Shown in pieces: positions 1 to 6,201 of a DNA stretch of 8,597 nt (the stretch's first letter is position 1; every line of letters starts with the position of its first letter). This DNA comes from JANPLD01 sp031426355 (GTDB lineage Bacteria > Pseudomonadota > Alphaproteobacteria > Rickettsiales > UBA8987), in NCBI GenBank assembly GCA_031426355.1, contig JANPLD010000120.1:1-8597 (forward strand), given 5' to 3'. The translations under genes and the position numbers were made by a program. The notes under the pieces are model-generated. The model saw only the letters and a program-made list of their open reading frames with translations. It had not been told where the DNA came from and did no database searches.

Positions 1-239
1 TTTATTACTTCTGTTTCATAACCACATAATTTGCAAGGCAAACCTTTTTCAACTCTCGTCATACCAAATCCACCAGAGTTGCAAGATGGGCAATTAGTAG
101 CAATTCTTAGAGCTAATTTATTCGCTAGTTCTGATATCAAAGTCATTCTAGTGGGATTAGGGAATTTTTTAGATGCACCTGTGAATCTGCCGCGTTGCGA
201 AGTCAATTTTTGAATTAATGACCTAATTTCCCTGATATT
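1..239 (-). pseudogene. DUF6671-like zinc-ribbon protein, 5'-truncated fragment running off the left edge
   Basis: Reading the minus strand from 239 towards 1 gives an open frame after a stop at 242-240. The recognisable part includes FPNPTRM, then a zinc-ribbon pair: CPSC followed about 20 residues later by CKLC, with GGFGMTRVEKGLPC between them. This NPTRM / CPxC-GFG / GLPCxxCG order is how I remember the C-terminal part of DUF6671 proteins, whose function is unknown. Those proteins have well over 100 residues before this point. Here the frame has no ATG before the Met of NPTRM (146-144) and begins directly at the CCCTG repeats, so the gene looks truncated at its 5' end. The C-terminus lies outside the window, so the extent of damage is uncertain. 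The plus-strand frame over 31-213 is a shadow of this fragment. Confidence 0.5.
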
Positions 240-277
240 TTAAAAAATTCCCTGTATTTTTCCCTGTAAGCAGGGAA
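228..277. repeat. CCCTG short repeat cluster ending in a hairpin
   Basis: TTCCCTG occurs at 228-234, 248-254 and 260-266, and its inverse CAGGGAA at 271-277. The last two copies form a hairpin with a 7-bp stem and a TAAG loop. Spacings are irregular (20 and 12 bases), so this is not a CRISPR array. The cluster coincides with the point where the DUF6671-like frame loses homology. I recall similar CCCTG-rich stretches in alphaproteobacterial intergenic DNA, but cannot verify that here. It could be a dispersed repeat, a recombination scar or a terminator-like structure. Confidence 0.5.
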
Positions 278-478
278 TACTGAGCTTGAAAACAGATGGC
301 TAGTAGCTTAATAACTTTATTCCACCACCATCTACCTTCTATATTATTTGACCTTCCGGCAGAACCGCCCGGTATTGCACCACTCACGGCGATAGCGATA
401 ACATCCCGACCCAGAATCTGGCCGATTTTAGCCCCTACTCGGCTTTTACATCTTTTTGTTTTTCGCGCCGACCCAAAA
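278..478. other. Gene-free, locally GC-rich stretch downstream of the LysR gene
   Basis: No convincing gene is present. From about 340 to 475 the DNA is clearly richer in G and C than its surroundings. On the minus strand one frame stays open from about 490 down to the stop at about 225, roughly 85 codons, passing through ILGRDVIAIAVSGAIPGG and then the CCCTG repeats (read as LLTGKNTGNF). It has no ATG start, and I do not recognise the translation. The plus-strand frame 296-499 has no ribosome binding site and runs into the LysR gene, so it was not called. The patch may be a remnant of a mobile or repeated element. Confidence 0.4.
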
Positions 479-1372
479 TTAATTTATTATCTCAGTTAAT
501 TTGAGTTCCTCAACAATCTTATCGACAGTTACTTTTAACCGTGCGGAAGACGATGGCGCTAAAGGAGTAAGGATTGATACAGGCCATTCTGAATTACTCC
601 ATTCTGGTAATATTCTCACTAACTTTCCGTTAGTTAAGTATGTCTCACATATATAGGAAGGCACCAGCGCTATTCCCGCACCAACTAGGGCCATTTGCAC
701 AAGGCTAGTCATTTGGTTGCTGAGAATTTTAGCTTTAATAGGAATATGAACCGTTTTATCTCCTGATTTTAATGTCCATCGTTCTGCTAACTTTTGTAAA
801 TTTAACGACAGACACTGATGATCAGATAGATCACGAGGAGATGTTATCTTTTCTTTTCCTTTTAGATAGGCTGGTGATGCAACTGGAACTAAAGTAATTT
901 CTCCAGCCTTTTTGAATTTCAGGCCGCTGTCCTTCACTTGCCCGATTCTTATGGCTAGATCAAATCCCTCTTTTACCAAATTTATAATTGTATCTGTGTA
1001 TTTAAGTTCAAAGCGCAACGAAGGATGTTGAACAGATAATTTAGCAATTGCTGAAGCAACAACAATACCTATATCCTCTGGTGCCGTAATTCGAATGGTT
1101 CCGGTTAATAGGTTATCCTTACCATATAAAACCTTTTGCGCGTCTTCCAATTGGTGAATCGGCTCCAGGATCGCTTCATAAAATGTTTGCCCTGCTTGTG
1201 TAATGGTTAAGCTGCGAGTCGAGCGTATTAATAACTTTGTTCCCGTTTCTCTCTCAAGTCGGGAAATGGATTTGCTCACCATTGATTTTGGCATTTTCAA
1301 CGCTTCCGCAGCCTTTGTAAAGCTGTTGTATTGTACCACTTTTACGAATATGCGACTCAGATCTAATTCCAT
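479..1372 (-). CDS. LysR-family transcriptional regulator
   Basis: A 297-residue protein, the usual LysR length. Residues 1-60 form the winged helix-turn-helix: an MELDLSRIFVKVVQYNSFTKAAEAL-type start, then a recognition helix around KSMVSKSISRLERE and the TRSLTITQAG wing. Residues about 90-290 are the periplasmic-binding-protein-like effector domain, with the typical EGFDLAIRIG stretch and a GAGIALVPSYI segment. LysR proteins bind DNA as tetramers and usually control a divergent gene in response to a small effector. Here the divergent neighbours are an NADPH oxidoreductase, a SnoaL-like protein and an extradiol dioxygenase, so this is their likely local regulator. A perfect inverted repeat lies 13 bases upstream of its start codon, suggesting autoregulation. 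The effector cannot be inferred. The ribosome binding site is weak, but the start matches family alignments. Confidence 0.93.
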   Translation of the reverse strand: MELDLSRIFVKVVQYNSFTKAAEALKMPKSMVSKSISRLERETGTKLLIRSTRSLTITQAGQTFYEAILEPIHQLEDAQKVLYGKDNLLTGTIRITAPEDIGIVVASAIAKLSVQHPSLRFELKYTDTIINLVKEGFDLAIRIGQVKDSGLKFKKAGEITLVPVASPAYLKGKEKITSPRDLSDHQCLSLNLQKLAERWTLKSGDKTVHIPIKAKILSNQMTSLVQMALVGAGIALVPSYICETYLTNGKLVRILPEWSNSEWPVSILTPLAPSSSARLKVTVDKIVEELKLTEIIN

Positions 1373-1385
1373 ATTCTCAATATAG

Positions 1386-1409
1386 CATTGTTTCTATACA
1401 GAAACAATG
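1386..1409. promoter_or_regulatory. Putative LysR operator: perfect 9-6-9 inverted repeat
   Basis: CATTGTTTC (1386-1394), a six-base TATACA spacer and GAAACAATG (1401-1409) form a perfect dyad. It sits in the 133-base gap between the LysR gene and the divergent oxidoreductase, 13 bases upstream of the regulator start and 96 upstream of the enzyme start. The position and interrupted-dyad form fit LysR-type binding sites (T-N11-A class). The AT-rich stretch 1410-1490 should contain the enzyme promoter, but I could not choose a -35/-10 pair with confidence. Confidence 0.65.
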
Positions 1410-1505
1410 AAATTACTTTGTTCCGTCTAATAATTAAATAATAAAGGGATATATTGTATTCAGACTTAAAGATTAAATTTAATAACATTAATAAAAGGAG
1501 AAGTT

Positions 1506-2081
1506 ATGACATTAAAAGTAGGAATTATCGGAAGCGGAAACGTCGGAAGCGCGATAAACAAAGGTCTTTCGAAAGCTGGTTATCAAGCAGAGGTCAGTAA
1601 CAAACAAAACGTTGGCGAAGTCGCATCTAGGGCAGAAATTATCGTCCTGGCTGTTCCGTTTACAGCGATTGATGATGTTGTTAAGCAAATCGGAAATAAT
1701 GCCAACGGCAAGATTATAATTGATGCTACAAATGCCCTTACAGCAGAAATGCAGCTTGCAATTGGTTATACAACCAGTGGCGCTGAAGAACTTCAAAAGA
1801 AGCTGTCTAAAGCTAAGGTAGTAAAAGCCTTCAATACAGTTTTTGCACAACACATGGATAGCGGTAATTTGAACGGACAAACATTGACGGCATTTGCTGC
1901 CAGTGATGACGAAGTGTCACGAAACAAAGTTCTTGAGTTGTTAAGAGCAATTGGATTCGATGCTGTTAATGCTGGTCCGCTTCAAAACGCCCGTCAATTG
2001 GAAGCTCTTGGATTTTTCAATATCCAACTGGGCTATGTTCTTGGAAATGGCGCAATGACCGGATTTAAATATGTACGCTAA
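1506..2081 (+). CDS. NADPH-dependent F420-reductase-like Rossmann oxidoreductase
   Basis: A 191-residue protein. Residues 4-20 hold the dinucleotide-binding loop GSGNVGS (Gly9, Gly11, Gly14). Next come the second Rossmann half with VLAVPF (about 47-52) and IIDATNAL (about 71-78), then KAFNTVFAQ (about 107-115) and ARQLEALG (162-169), the signature blocks of the F420-dependent NADP reductase-like (NpdG/ProC-like) family. Most bacteria carrying these genes do not make F420, so F420 use should not be assumed. The likely role is a soluble NADPH-linked reductase of unknown substrate. The start is well supported by AGGAG at 1497-1501 before ATG. It is the first gene of the plus-strand cluster controlled from the LysR operator region. 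The loop after the second strand (VSNK) is shorter than in most relatives and lacks the usual GSR-type phosphate-binding motif. Confidence 0.85.
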   Translation: MTLKVGIIGSGNVGSAINKGLSKAGYQAEVSNKQNVGEVASRAEIIVLAVPFTAIDDVVKQIGNNANGKIIIDATNALTAEMQLAIGYTTSGAEELQKKLSKAKVVKAFNTVFAQHMDSGNLNGQTLTAFAASDDEVSRNKVLELLRAIGFDAVNAGPLQNARQLEALGFFNIQLGYVLGNGAMTGFKYVR

Positions 2082-2106
2082 TAATAATCAACAAAAGGAG
2101 ACTAAA

Positions 2107-2643
2107 ATGAAAACTAAATTATTAAATTTAACTGTCGCAATAATCGCATTAGCTTCTGCATCAACGGCACAGGCTAATGACAGCAAACAAGATTTTGAAG
2201 TTCTACAAAAGCAAGTAGAGCAGAATATCAAAACCTTTGATGACCTCGATTTTAATGTATTTTCCAATCAAAAGTGGGACGAACTTAGCCGCAGCCACTC
2301 AAAAGATGTGAAAGTTCATTGGCCTGATGGTCACATTACCACTGGAATAGATAAGCATATTGCAGATCTTAAATATATGTTTACCTACGCTCCAGACACC
2401 AGGATCAAGGAACATCCGGTGAAATTTGGACAAGGTGAATGGACCGCCGTTTATGGCATAATGGAAGGAACTTTTACTAAACCGATGAAAACTGCTGATG
2501 GAAAAGTTATTCAGCCAACTGGCAAATCCTTTAAACTTCCAATGGCAACATTGAGTCACTGGACTAAAGAAGGAACTTTCGATGAGGAATATCTATTTTG
2601 GGATAACCAAACTTATATGAACCAACTAGGTCTTGGAAAATAA
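2107..2643 (+). CDS. Exported SnoaL/NTF2-like protein
   Basis: I chose the ATG at 2107 over the in-frame ATG at 2071. It has a strong AGGAG (2096-2100) at good spacing, and the resulting 178-residue protein begins with a signal peptide: a KTK basic end, a hydrophobic stretch about 5-17, and a cleavage site after AQA (21-23). The mature part has the SnoaL-like/NTF2 pattern: an N-terminal helix with FDDLDFNVFSNQKWDEL, then HSKDVKVHWPDG (64-75), TTGIDKHIADL, and a C-terminal strand pair including HWTKEGTFDEEYLFWDN. NTF2-fold proteins are small conical-barrel enzymes or binding proteins, so the family alone gives no reaction. Export to the periplasm separates it from its cytosolic neighbours. It follows the oxidoreductase by 25 bases and is probably in the same transcript. 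Confidence 0.8.
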   Translation: MKTKLLNLTVAIIALASASTAQANDSKQDFEVLQKQVEQNIKTFDDLDFNVFSNQKWDELSRSHSKDVKVHWPDGHITTGIDKHIADLKYMFTYAPDTRIKEHPVKFGQGEWTAVYGIMEGTFTKPMKTADGKVIQPTGKSFKLPMATLSHWTKEGTFDEEYLFWDNQTYMNQLGLGK

Positions 2644-2744
2644 TGAAAATACTCGAGCAAATCTTCGGAAAGCTTTCCGAAGATTTGCTCGAGATACCAA
2701 CAAAGAATATAATTCTGAACGTACGATTTCACCCGAAGTTATAA
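2643..2744 (+). other. Possible 33-codon ORF overlapping the SnoaL-like gene stop (doubtful)
   Basis: An ATG at 2643 overlaps the preceding TAA as TAATG and opens 33 codons ending in TAA at 2742-2744. The first half of the ORF is formed almost entirely by the 42-bp palindrome, which makes the peptide partly self-mirrored (LEQIFGKLSEDLLE). There is no separate ribosome binding site and I know no relative. A second frame, without a start codon, stays open from 2630 to a TAA at 2774-2776 and overlaps the next gene's ATG, also as TAATG. Both frames may be accidents of hairpin DNA, or remnants of a decayed gene between the two enzymes. Confidence 0.15.
2652..2693. repeat. Perfect 42-bp palindrome between cluster genes
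   Basis: Two 21-base arms meet with no loop. The left arm (2652-2672) begins CTCGAGCAAATC and ends GGAAAG; the right arm (2673-2693) is its exact reverse complement. As RNA it would form a long hairpin starting 8 bases after the SnoaL-like stop codon. No T-run follows, so it does not look like a standard intrinsic terminator. It could attenuate or stabilise the transcript, separating expression of the first two genes from the dioxygenase, or be a mobile palindromic element. It contains CTCGAG at both ends and AAGCTT at the centre. Confidence 0.85.
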
Positions 2745-2775
2745 CAGACGCAAGGAAACGGCTTGAGAGGATATA

Positions 2776-3582
2776 ATGATAGATAAATTATTAAATGGGC
2801 CAAATACAAAGAGAATGCCTTTATTATTTATTGGGCATGGCTCGCCTATGAATGCAATAGATGATAATAACTTTACCCGTACACTCAATATTCTTGGCAG
2901 CAAACTTCCAAAACCCAGAGCTATTCTGGTTATATCTGCCCACTGGATGACAGAAGGTACTTGGGTGACTGAAATGGCTAAACCAAAAACAATTCATGAT
3001 TTTTATGGTTTTCCTCAAGAGCTTTTTGATGTCCAATATCCTGCTCCGGGAAGCCCTGAAACGGCAAAGCTCATTCAGGAAATGACTACCCATCCTAAAG
3101 TTCATGGCGATCGTGAAATGTGGGGACTCGATCACGGAACATGGTCAGTGCTTCGGCATTTATATCCGCAGGCCGACATTCCTGTTTTACAGTTAAGTCT
3201 ACACATGGCGCAACCTCCCGAGTATCATTACAAGCTTGGCCAGGAACTTTCCATGCTTCGGGATAAAGGTATTTTGATCTTGGGAAGTGGCAATCTTGTT
3301 CATAACTTACACCAGATTCGCTGGGAACCCAATGCAAAGCCTTATGATTGGGCTGTGGAATTTGATGAATGGCTCAAAAGAAAACTCTCTGATCGCGATT
3401 TCAGTGCGGTCATTAATGACTTTCATCGCACTAAAGCAGGCAATCTAAGTGTTCCAACGCTCGACCATTATTATCCACTACATTACATTCTTGGAGCAGC
3501 GGATGATCGTGATGAACTTAAATTTGAATACGAAGAATTACAAAACGGATCAATATCCATGCGTAGCTTTCGACTTGGTTAA
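2776..3582 (+). CDS. DODA/YgiD-type extradiol ring-cleavage dioxygenase (LigB superfamily)
   Basis: A 268-residue protein, close to the usual 260-270. Class III extradiol dioxygenase blocks are intact: GHGSPMNA (20-27), VISAHW (52-57), GLDHGTWSVL (117-126), GSGNLVHNL (170-178) and TLDHYYPLHYILGA (228 onwards). His21, His56, His176 and His231 line up with the metal-binding histidines I know from E. coli YgiD, which opens the catechol ring of L-DOPA in vitro. The physiological substrate of bacterial members is generally unknown; cleavage of a catechol-type compound is the safest statement. The start is supported by GAGAGG at 2765-2770. An internal ATG at residue 14 also fits some family members. 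It is separated from the SnoaL-like gene by 132 bases containing the palindrome, so it may have its own control. It converges with the recombinase gene across 48 bases with no clear terminator. Confidence 0.92.
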   Translation: MIDKLLNGPNTKRMPLLFIGHGSPMNAIDDNNFTRTLNILGSKLPKPRAILVISAHWMTEGTWVTEMAKPKTIHDFYGFPQELFDVQYPAPGSPETAKLIQEMTTHPKVHGDREMWGLDHGTWSVLRHLYPQADIPVLQLSLHMAQPPEYHYKLGQELSMLRDKGILILGSGNLVHNLHQIRWEPNAKPYDWAVEFDEWLKRKLSDRDFSAVINDFHRTKAGNLSVPTLDHYYPLHYILGAADDRDELKFEYEELQNGSISMRSFRLG

Positions 3583-3630
3583 AGTTTCAAGCCCAAAGTT
3601 ATAAGTAAAATTACTAGCAGAATAACATCA

Positions 3631-5328
3631 TTAATGTTTTTCCCAGCACCAGTTATTCAGATTTATCAGATGATCTACCCCGATCTGCTTACTGTTTTTC
3701 TCGTTGTTGGTAATATACTTGATTAGTTGTGGCGATAGATACCTCTGACGCAAGGCTCGTTTCACATATTCAACGCTATGGTTATGTGCTGCTGCGATTT
3801 CTCTTGATGATTTATGTACACCTTGGCGGATCAACTTGCTCCAGTAGAAGCCTTTGGCGATGAAGATGAAGGTTTTGTCATCAGGATAGTAAGATTGCTT
3901 ATCTATATCAGCTTCAGTTGATTCCCCATCTTTGATGATGTGCAGCCTGCCACCTAACTTCCGGTAAGTGATCGGCACTGCTGCCTGGATAGATAATATA
4001 TTTTCCTTATCTGAACTTATTTCATATTGCTCATTAAGAATTCCTCTGAGTTTCAATATGGATTCCGGTTGCAGGATATCGCCATTTGCATCAAGTGATA
4101 GGGTTAGCTCCAGATGCTGCGGGTAAAGTATAACCTTAGATACAAAATTCTCCGGCTCGACTTTCAGATATTGCAGTCGTTTCAGCAGCTTTACCGATAG
4201 ATCCTGATCATTTGACAGTGATATTCCTTTGATGAGAGTTGTAATAAGTTCTATCAGATGTTCTGTAACCAGATCATCAAGATGATAAGACCTGATACGC
4301 TTGAACTCCGAAGCAGTTTCCCCTCTGCGATATATCTCCTGATTCTGGTAATACTTCATCTTATATCTTCCGGCCTTACCGTACTTATATGAATATGTAG
4401 CGGTCATTTTATTGCCATGGTAGTCCCAGACCTTGCCATGTAGTTTTGACCTTTCAGATTGAGCATCCTTGTTTCTGACATATATATGCTTGGTAATTTT
4501 TTCCTGAACCTGATCCCATATATCCTGATGAATTATAGATTCATGCTCACCCTCGTAAATCTTATCCTTATGCCTGATCTTTCCGCAATATATCGGATTG
4601 GATAATATCCGGTGCAGCTGTTTAAGATCAAATTCCTTCCCGGTTACCTGATTACCTTTTTTGCTTATCCAAGATTTATTTTTATATCCTTTAGATTTTA
4701 ATTCACGCAGTAATTGCGGCAAGGTTTCATGTTTGGCACGCTCAAGATATCTCTTATAAATATACCGAACTATCTCAGCTTCTGGTTCATTTATAAGTAA
4801 TTTTCTATCTTTAACATCATATCCGATAGGTAATGGCCCGCCCATAAATATTCCTTTCTTTTTACTGGCGGCAAATTTATCTCTGATCCTTTCTCCGGTA
4901 ACTTCGCGTTCAAACTGAGCAAATGATAGCAATACATTCAATGTTAACCTCCCCATCGATGTGGTGGTATTAAATGCCTGAGTAACTGATACAAATGAAA
5001 CATTATGCTTATCAAAAACCTCAACCATCTTGGCGAAATCACTGAGTGCTCTTGATAAACGATCTACTTTGTAAACAACTACTATATCTATCTTTCCGGC
5101 TTCAATATCTGCTAAAACTGATTTCAGTGCTGGGCGATCCATGTTGCCACCTGAATAGCCGCCATCGTTATATTTAGTTGGTATCATCTCCCAACCTTCA
5201 TGCTTCTGGCTTTTGATATATGCTTCTCCGGCTTCGCGCTGTGCATCCAGTGAATTAAAGTCCTGTTCTAATCCTTCCTCAGATGATTTTCTGGTATAGA
5301 TAGCACAGTGTATAATCTTACGAGTCAT
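3631..5328 (-). CDS. Large serine recombinase (resolvase/invertase superfamily)
   Basis: A 565-residue DNA recombinase. Residues 5-150 are the resolvase catalytic domain: YTRKS (11-15) with the nucleophile Ser15, GGYSGGNMDRPAL (56-68), YKVDRLSR (86-93) with the conserved arginines, and FAQFEREVTGERIRDK into the long helix. Residues about 160-290 are the Recombinase domain (GGPLPIGY, then the EPEAEIVRYIYKRYLE and LSNPIYCGKIRHK blocks). The usual zinc-ribbon position (about 295-345) has no CxxC pairs, as in the alphaproteobacterial subgroup I know. A C-terminal helix-turn-helix-like segment is at about 507-532. Such enzymes integrate or excise DNA at specific att sites through a covalent serine-DNA link. 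Its start overlaps the DUF2924 stop as TAATG and lacks a clear Shine-Dalgarno of its own, implying coupled translation. All catalytic blocks are present, so it may be active. Confidence 0.93.
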   Translation of the reverse strand: MTRKIIHCAIYTRKSSEEGLEQDFNSLDAQREAGEAYIKSQKHEGWEMIPTKYNDGGYSGGNMDRPALKSVLADIEAGKIDIVVVYKVDRLSRALSDFAKMVEVFDKHNVSFVSVTQAFNTTTSMGRLTLNVLLSFAQFEREVTGERIRDKFAASKKKGIFMGGPLPIGYDVKDRKLLINEPEAEIVRYIYKRYLERAKHETLPQLLRELKSKGYKNKSWISKKGNQVTGKEFDLKQLHRILSNPIYCGKIRHKDKIYEGEHESIIHQDIWDQVQEKITKHIYVRNKDAQSERSKLHGKVWDYHGNKMTATYSYKYGKAGRYKMKYYQNQEIYRRGETASEFKRIRSYHLDDLVTEHLIELITTLIKGISLSNDQDLSVKLLKRLQYLKVEPENFVSKVILYPQHLELTLSLDANGDILQPESILKLRGILNEQYEISSDKENILSIQAAVPITYRKLGGRLHIIKDGESTEADIDKQSYYPDDKTFIFIAKGFYWSKLIRQGVHKSSREIAAAHNHSVEYVKRALRQRYLSPQLIKYITNNEKNSKQIGVDHLINLNNWCWEKH

Positions 5329-5894
5329 TATGCTACTTTTTCTTGAGGTTTTCTAAGGCCGAAGAATATGGGGCCTGATACCGCATACCCAGAAATCTCT
5401 TTTGCTAATTTTGACAGGCTTTTATATATTTTGTTCTTATATGCAAAGCCACTTTCAACTATTTTGATTTCAAACTTTTTCCCTTTCCATTGTTTAATTA
5501 TTATGGCACCGGATTCTGGCAGATTATACTTGATAGCTTTCTTTCTAGCCGAAGGATTTTTAACCAGCGTTTCTCCTATATTTTCGAGACTGGCTATTAT
5601 TTTAGGATCAAGCCTACCAAATAATTCCTCTTGTATTACATATAGATTATCGCGTTCTCGCCGAGATAATTTCTTCATTGAGTCAGGATATGCTTCCTTT
5701 GCTATATCATAAAACTCCTTCAACTGTTCTTTCTCTAATTTTTTTAACTCTTCCTTTGTTATCTTTTTAATAAATTTCCGGAACTTTTCTAAATCTTCTG
5801 GTGTTATCTCCTGAAAATCTTTTTTAAAGAATTCACTATTCCGAGAATTATTACCTTTTGCCCTTTCAGTTTTTAGTTTCTTTTTATCAGTCAT
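5328..5894 (-). CDS. DUF2924 family protein, partner of the serine recombinase
   Basis: I take ATG at 5894-5892 as the start (188 residues). The frame can also begin at a GTG two codons earlier, but ATG with an upstream AAGAG is preferable. Residues 1-75 are very lysine- and glutamate-rich and predicted helical. The diagnostic DUF2924 end is clear at 130-181: IIKQWKGKKFEIKIVESGFAYKNKIYKSLSKLAKEIS, then SGPIFFGLR, a compact domain beginning with Trp136. Members normally sit just upstream of a large serine recombinase, as here. Its role is not established; an accessory DNA-binding or directionality function is a reasonable inference. The basic N-terminal tail would suit DNA contact. Confidence 0.85.
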   Translation of the reverse strand: MTDKKKLKTERAKGNNSRNSEFFKKDFQEITPEDLEKFRKFIKKITKEELKKLEKEQLKEFYDIAKEAYPDSMKKLSRRERDNLYVIQEELFGRLDPKIIASLENIGETLVKNPSARKKAIKYNLPESGAIIIKQWKGKKFEIKIVESGFAYKNKIYKSLSKLAKEISGYAVSGPIFFGLRKPQEKVA

Positions 5895-5919
5895 AAACAC
5901 TCTTTTGTTGGTTGTAACC

Positions 5920-6196
5920 CAGGGAATGCTTGCAATTCAGAGGAAGTCCAGTGAAATAGTGAGTATATTGCTCAGAGCCTTAGAAATAATGAGATATAAA
6001 GATAAAGCCACCGATCATGGTTGATTAATCGCTCAACAAACACTTCATGAAAAAGGTTGGAATTCAGGTTTTATTAAACTTCAACTGGCGCATTAAAGCG
6101 GAATCAAGTTAAAGTGGAGACCATTCACATCATCTAACCAAACGTAAAGAAATGATGCAGACATGAGTCGATTATTTGGATAGTATAGATGATTAA
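5920..6196 (+). pseudogene. Decayed 3' end of a P4-type tyrosine integrase
   Basis: The gap between the DUF2924 and ImmA genes is not empty. Plus-strand translation gives, in order, LLRALEIMRYKDKATDHG, a TGA stop (6022-6024), TLHEKGWNSGFIKLQLAH, a TAA stop (6094-6096) and, after a frame change, LTKRKEMMQT, a TGA (6164-6166), VDYLDSIDD and a final TAA (6194-6196). This follows the C-terminal order of P4-like integrases: ALRRMGY..GHGFR, then TLLHE.GW....I..QLAH, then a tyrosine segment, then RR.MMQ.WADYLD. The TGA in MMQT*V sits where Trp is usual. The arginine of the HGFR block is lost to a stop. The segment corresponding to YNRAEYL reads roughly GDHSHHL in the last frame, so the catalytic tyrosine appears gone. 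The upstream limit is approximate. It ends 5 bases before the convergent ImmA stop. Confidence 0.75.
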
Positions 6197-6201
6197 GGAA
6201 A

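Noticed and set aside
31..213. 60-codon plus-strand ORF
   Set aside because: It is the shadow of the minus-strand zinc-ribbon fragment, has no ribosome binding site and has no recognisable product.
228..277. CRISPR-like repeats
   Set aside because: The repeat units are 7 bases with irregular spacing and one inverted copy; there are no spacers of constant length.
296..499. 67-codon plus-strand ORF in the GC-rich patch
   Set aside because: It has no Shine-Dalgarno, runs into the antisense of the LysR 3' end, and its composition looks non-coding.
2071..2106. Earlier ATG for the SnoaL-like gene, overlapping the oxidoreductase
   Set aside because: The ATG at 2107 has AGGAG at good spacing and places the signal peptide at the true N-terminus.
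3583..3650. Bidirectional terminator between the convergent dioxygenase and recombinase genes
   Set aside because: Only a 5-bp AGTAA/TTACT dyad without GC content was found, which is too weak to call.
5368..5712. 114-codon plus-strand ORF
   Set aside because: It lies antisense within the well-supported DUF2924 gene and has no family signature.
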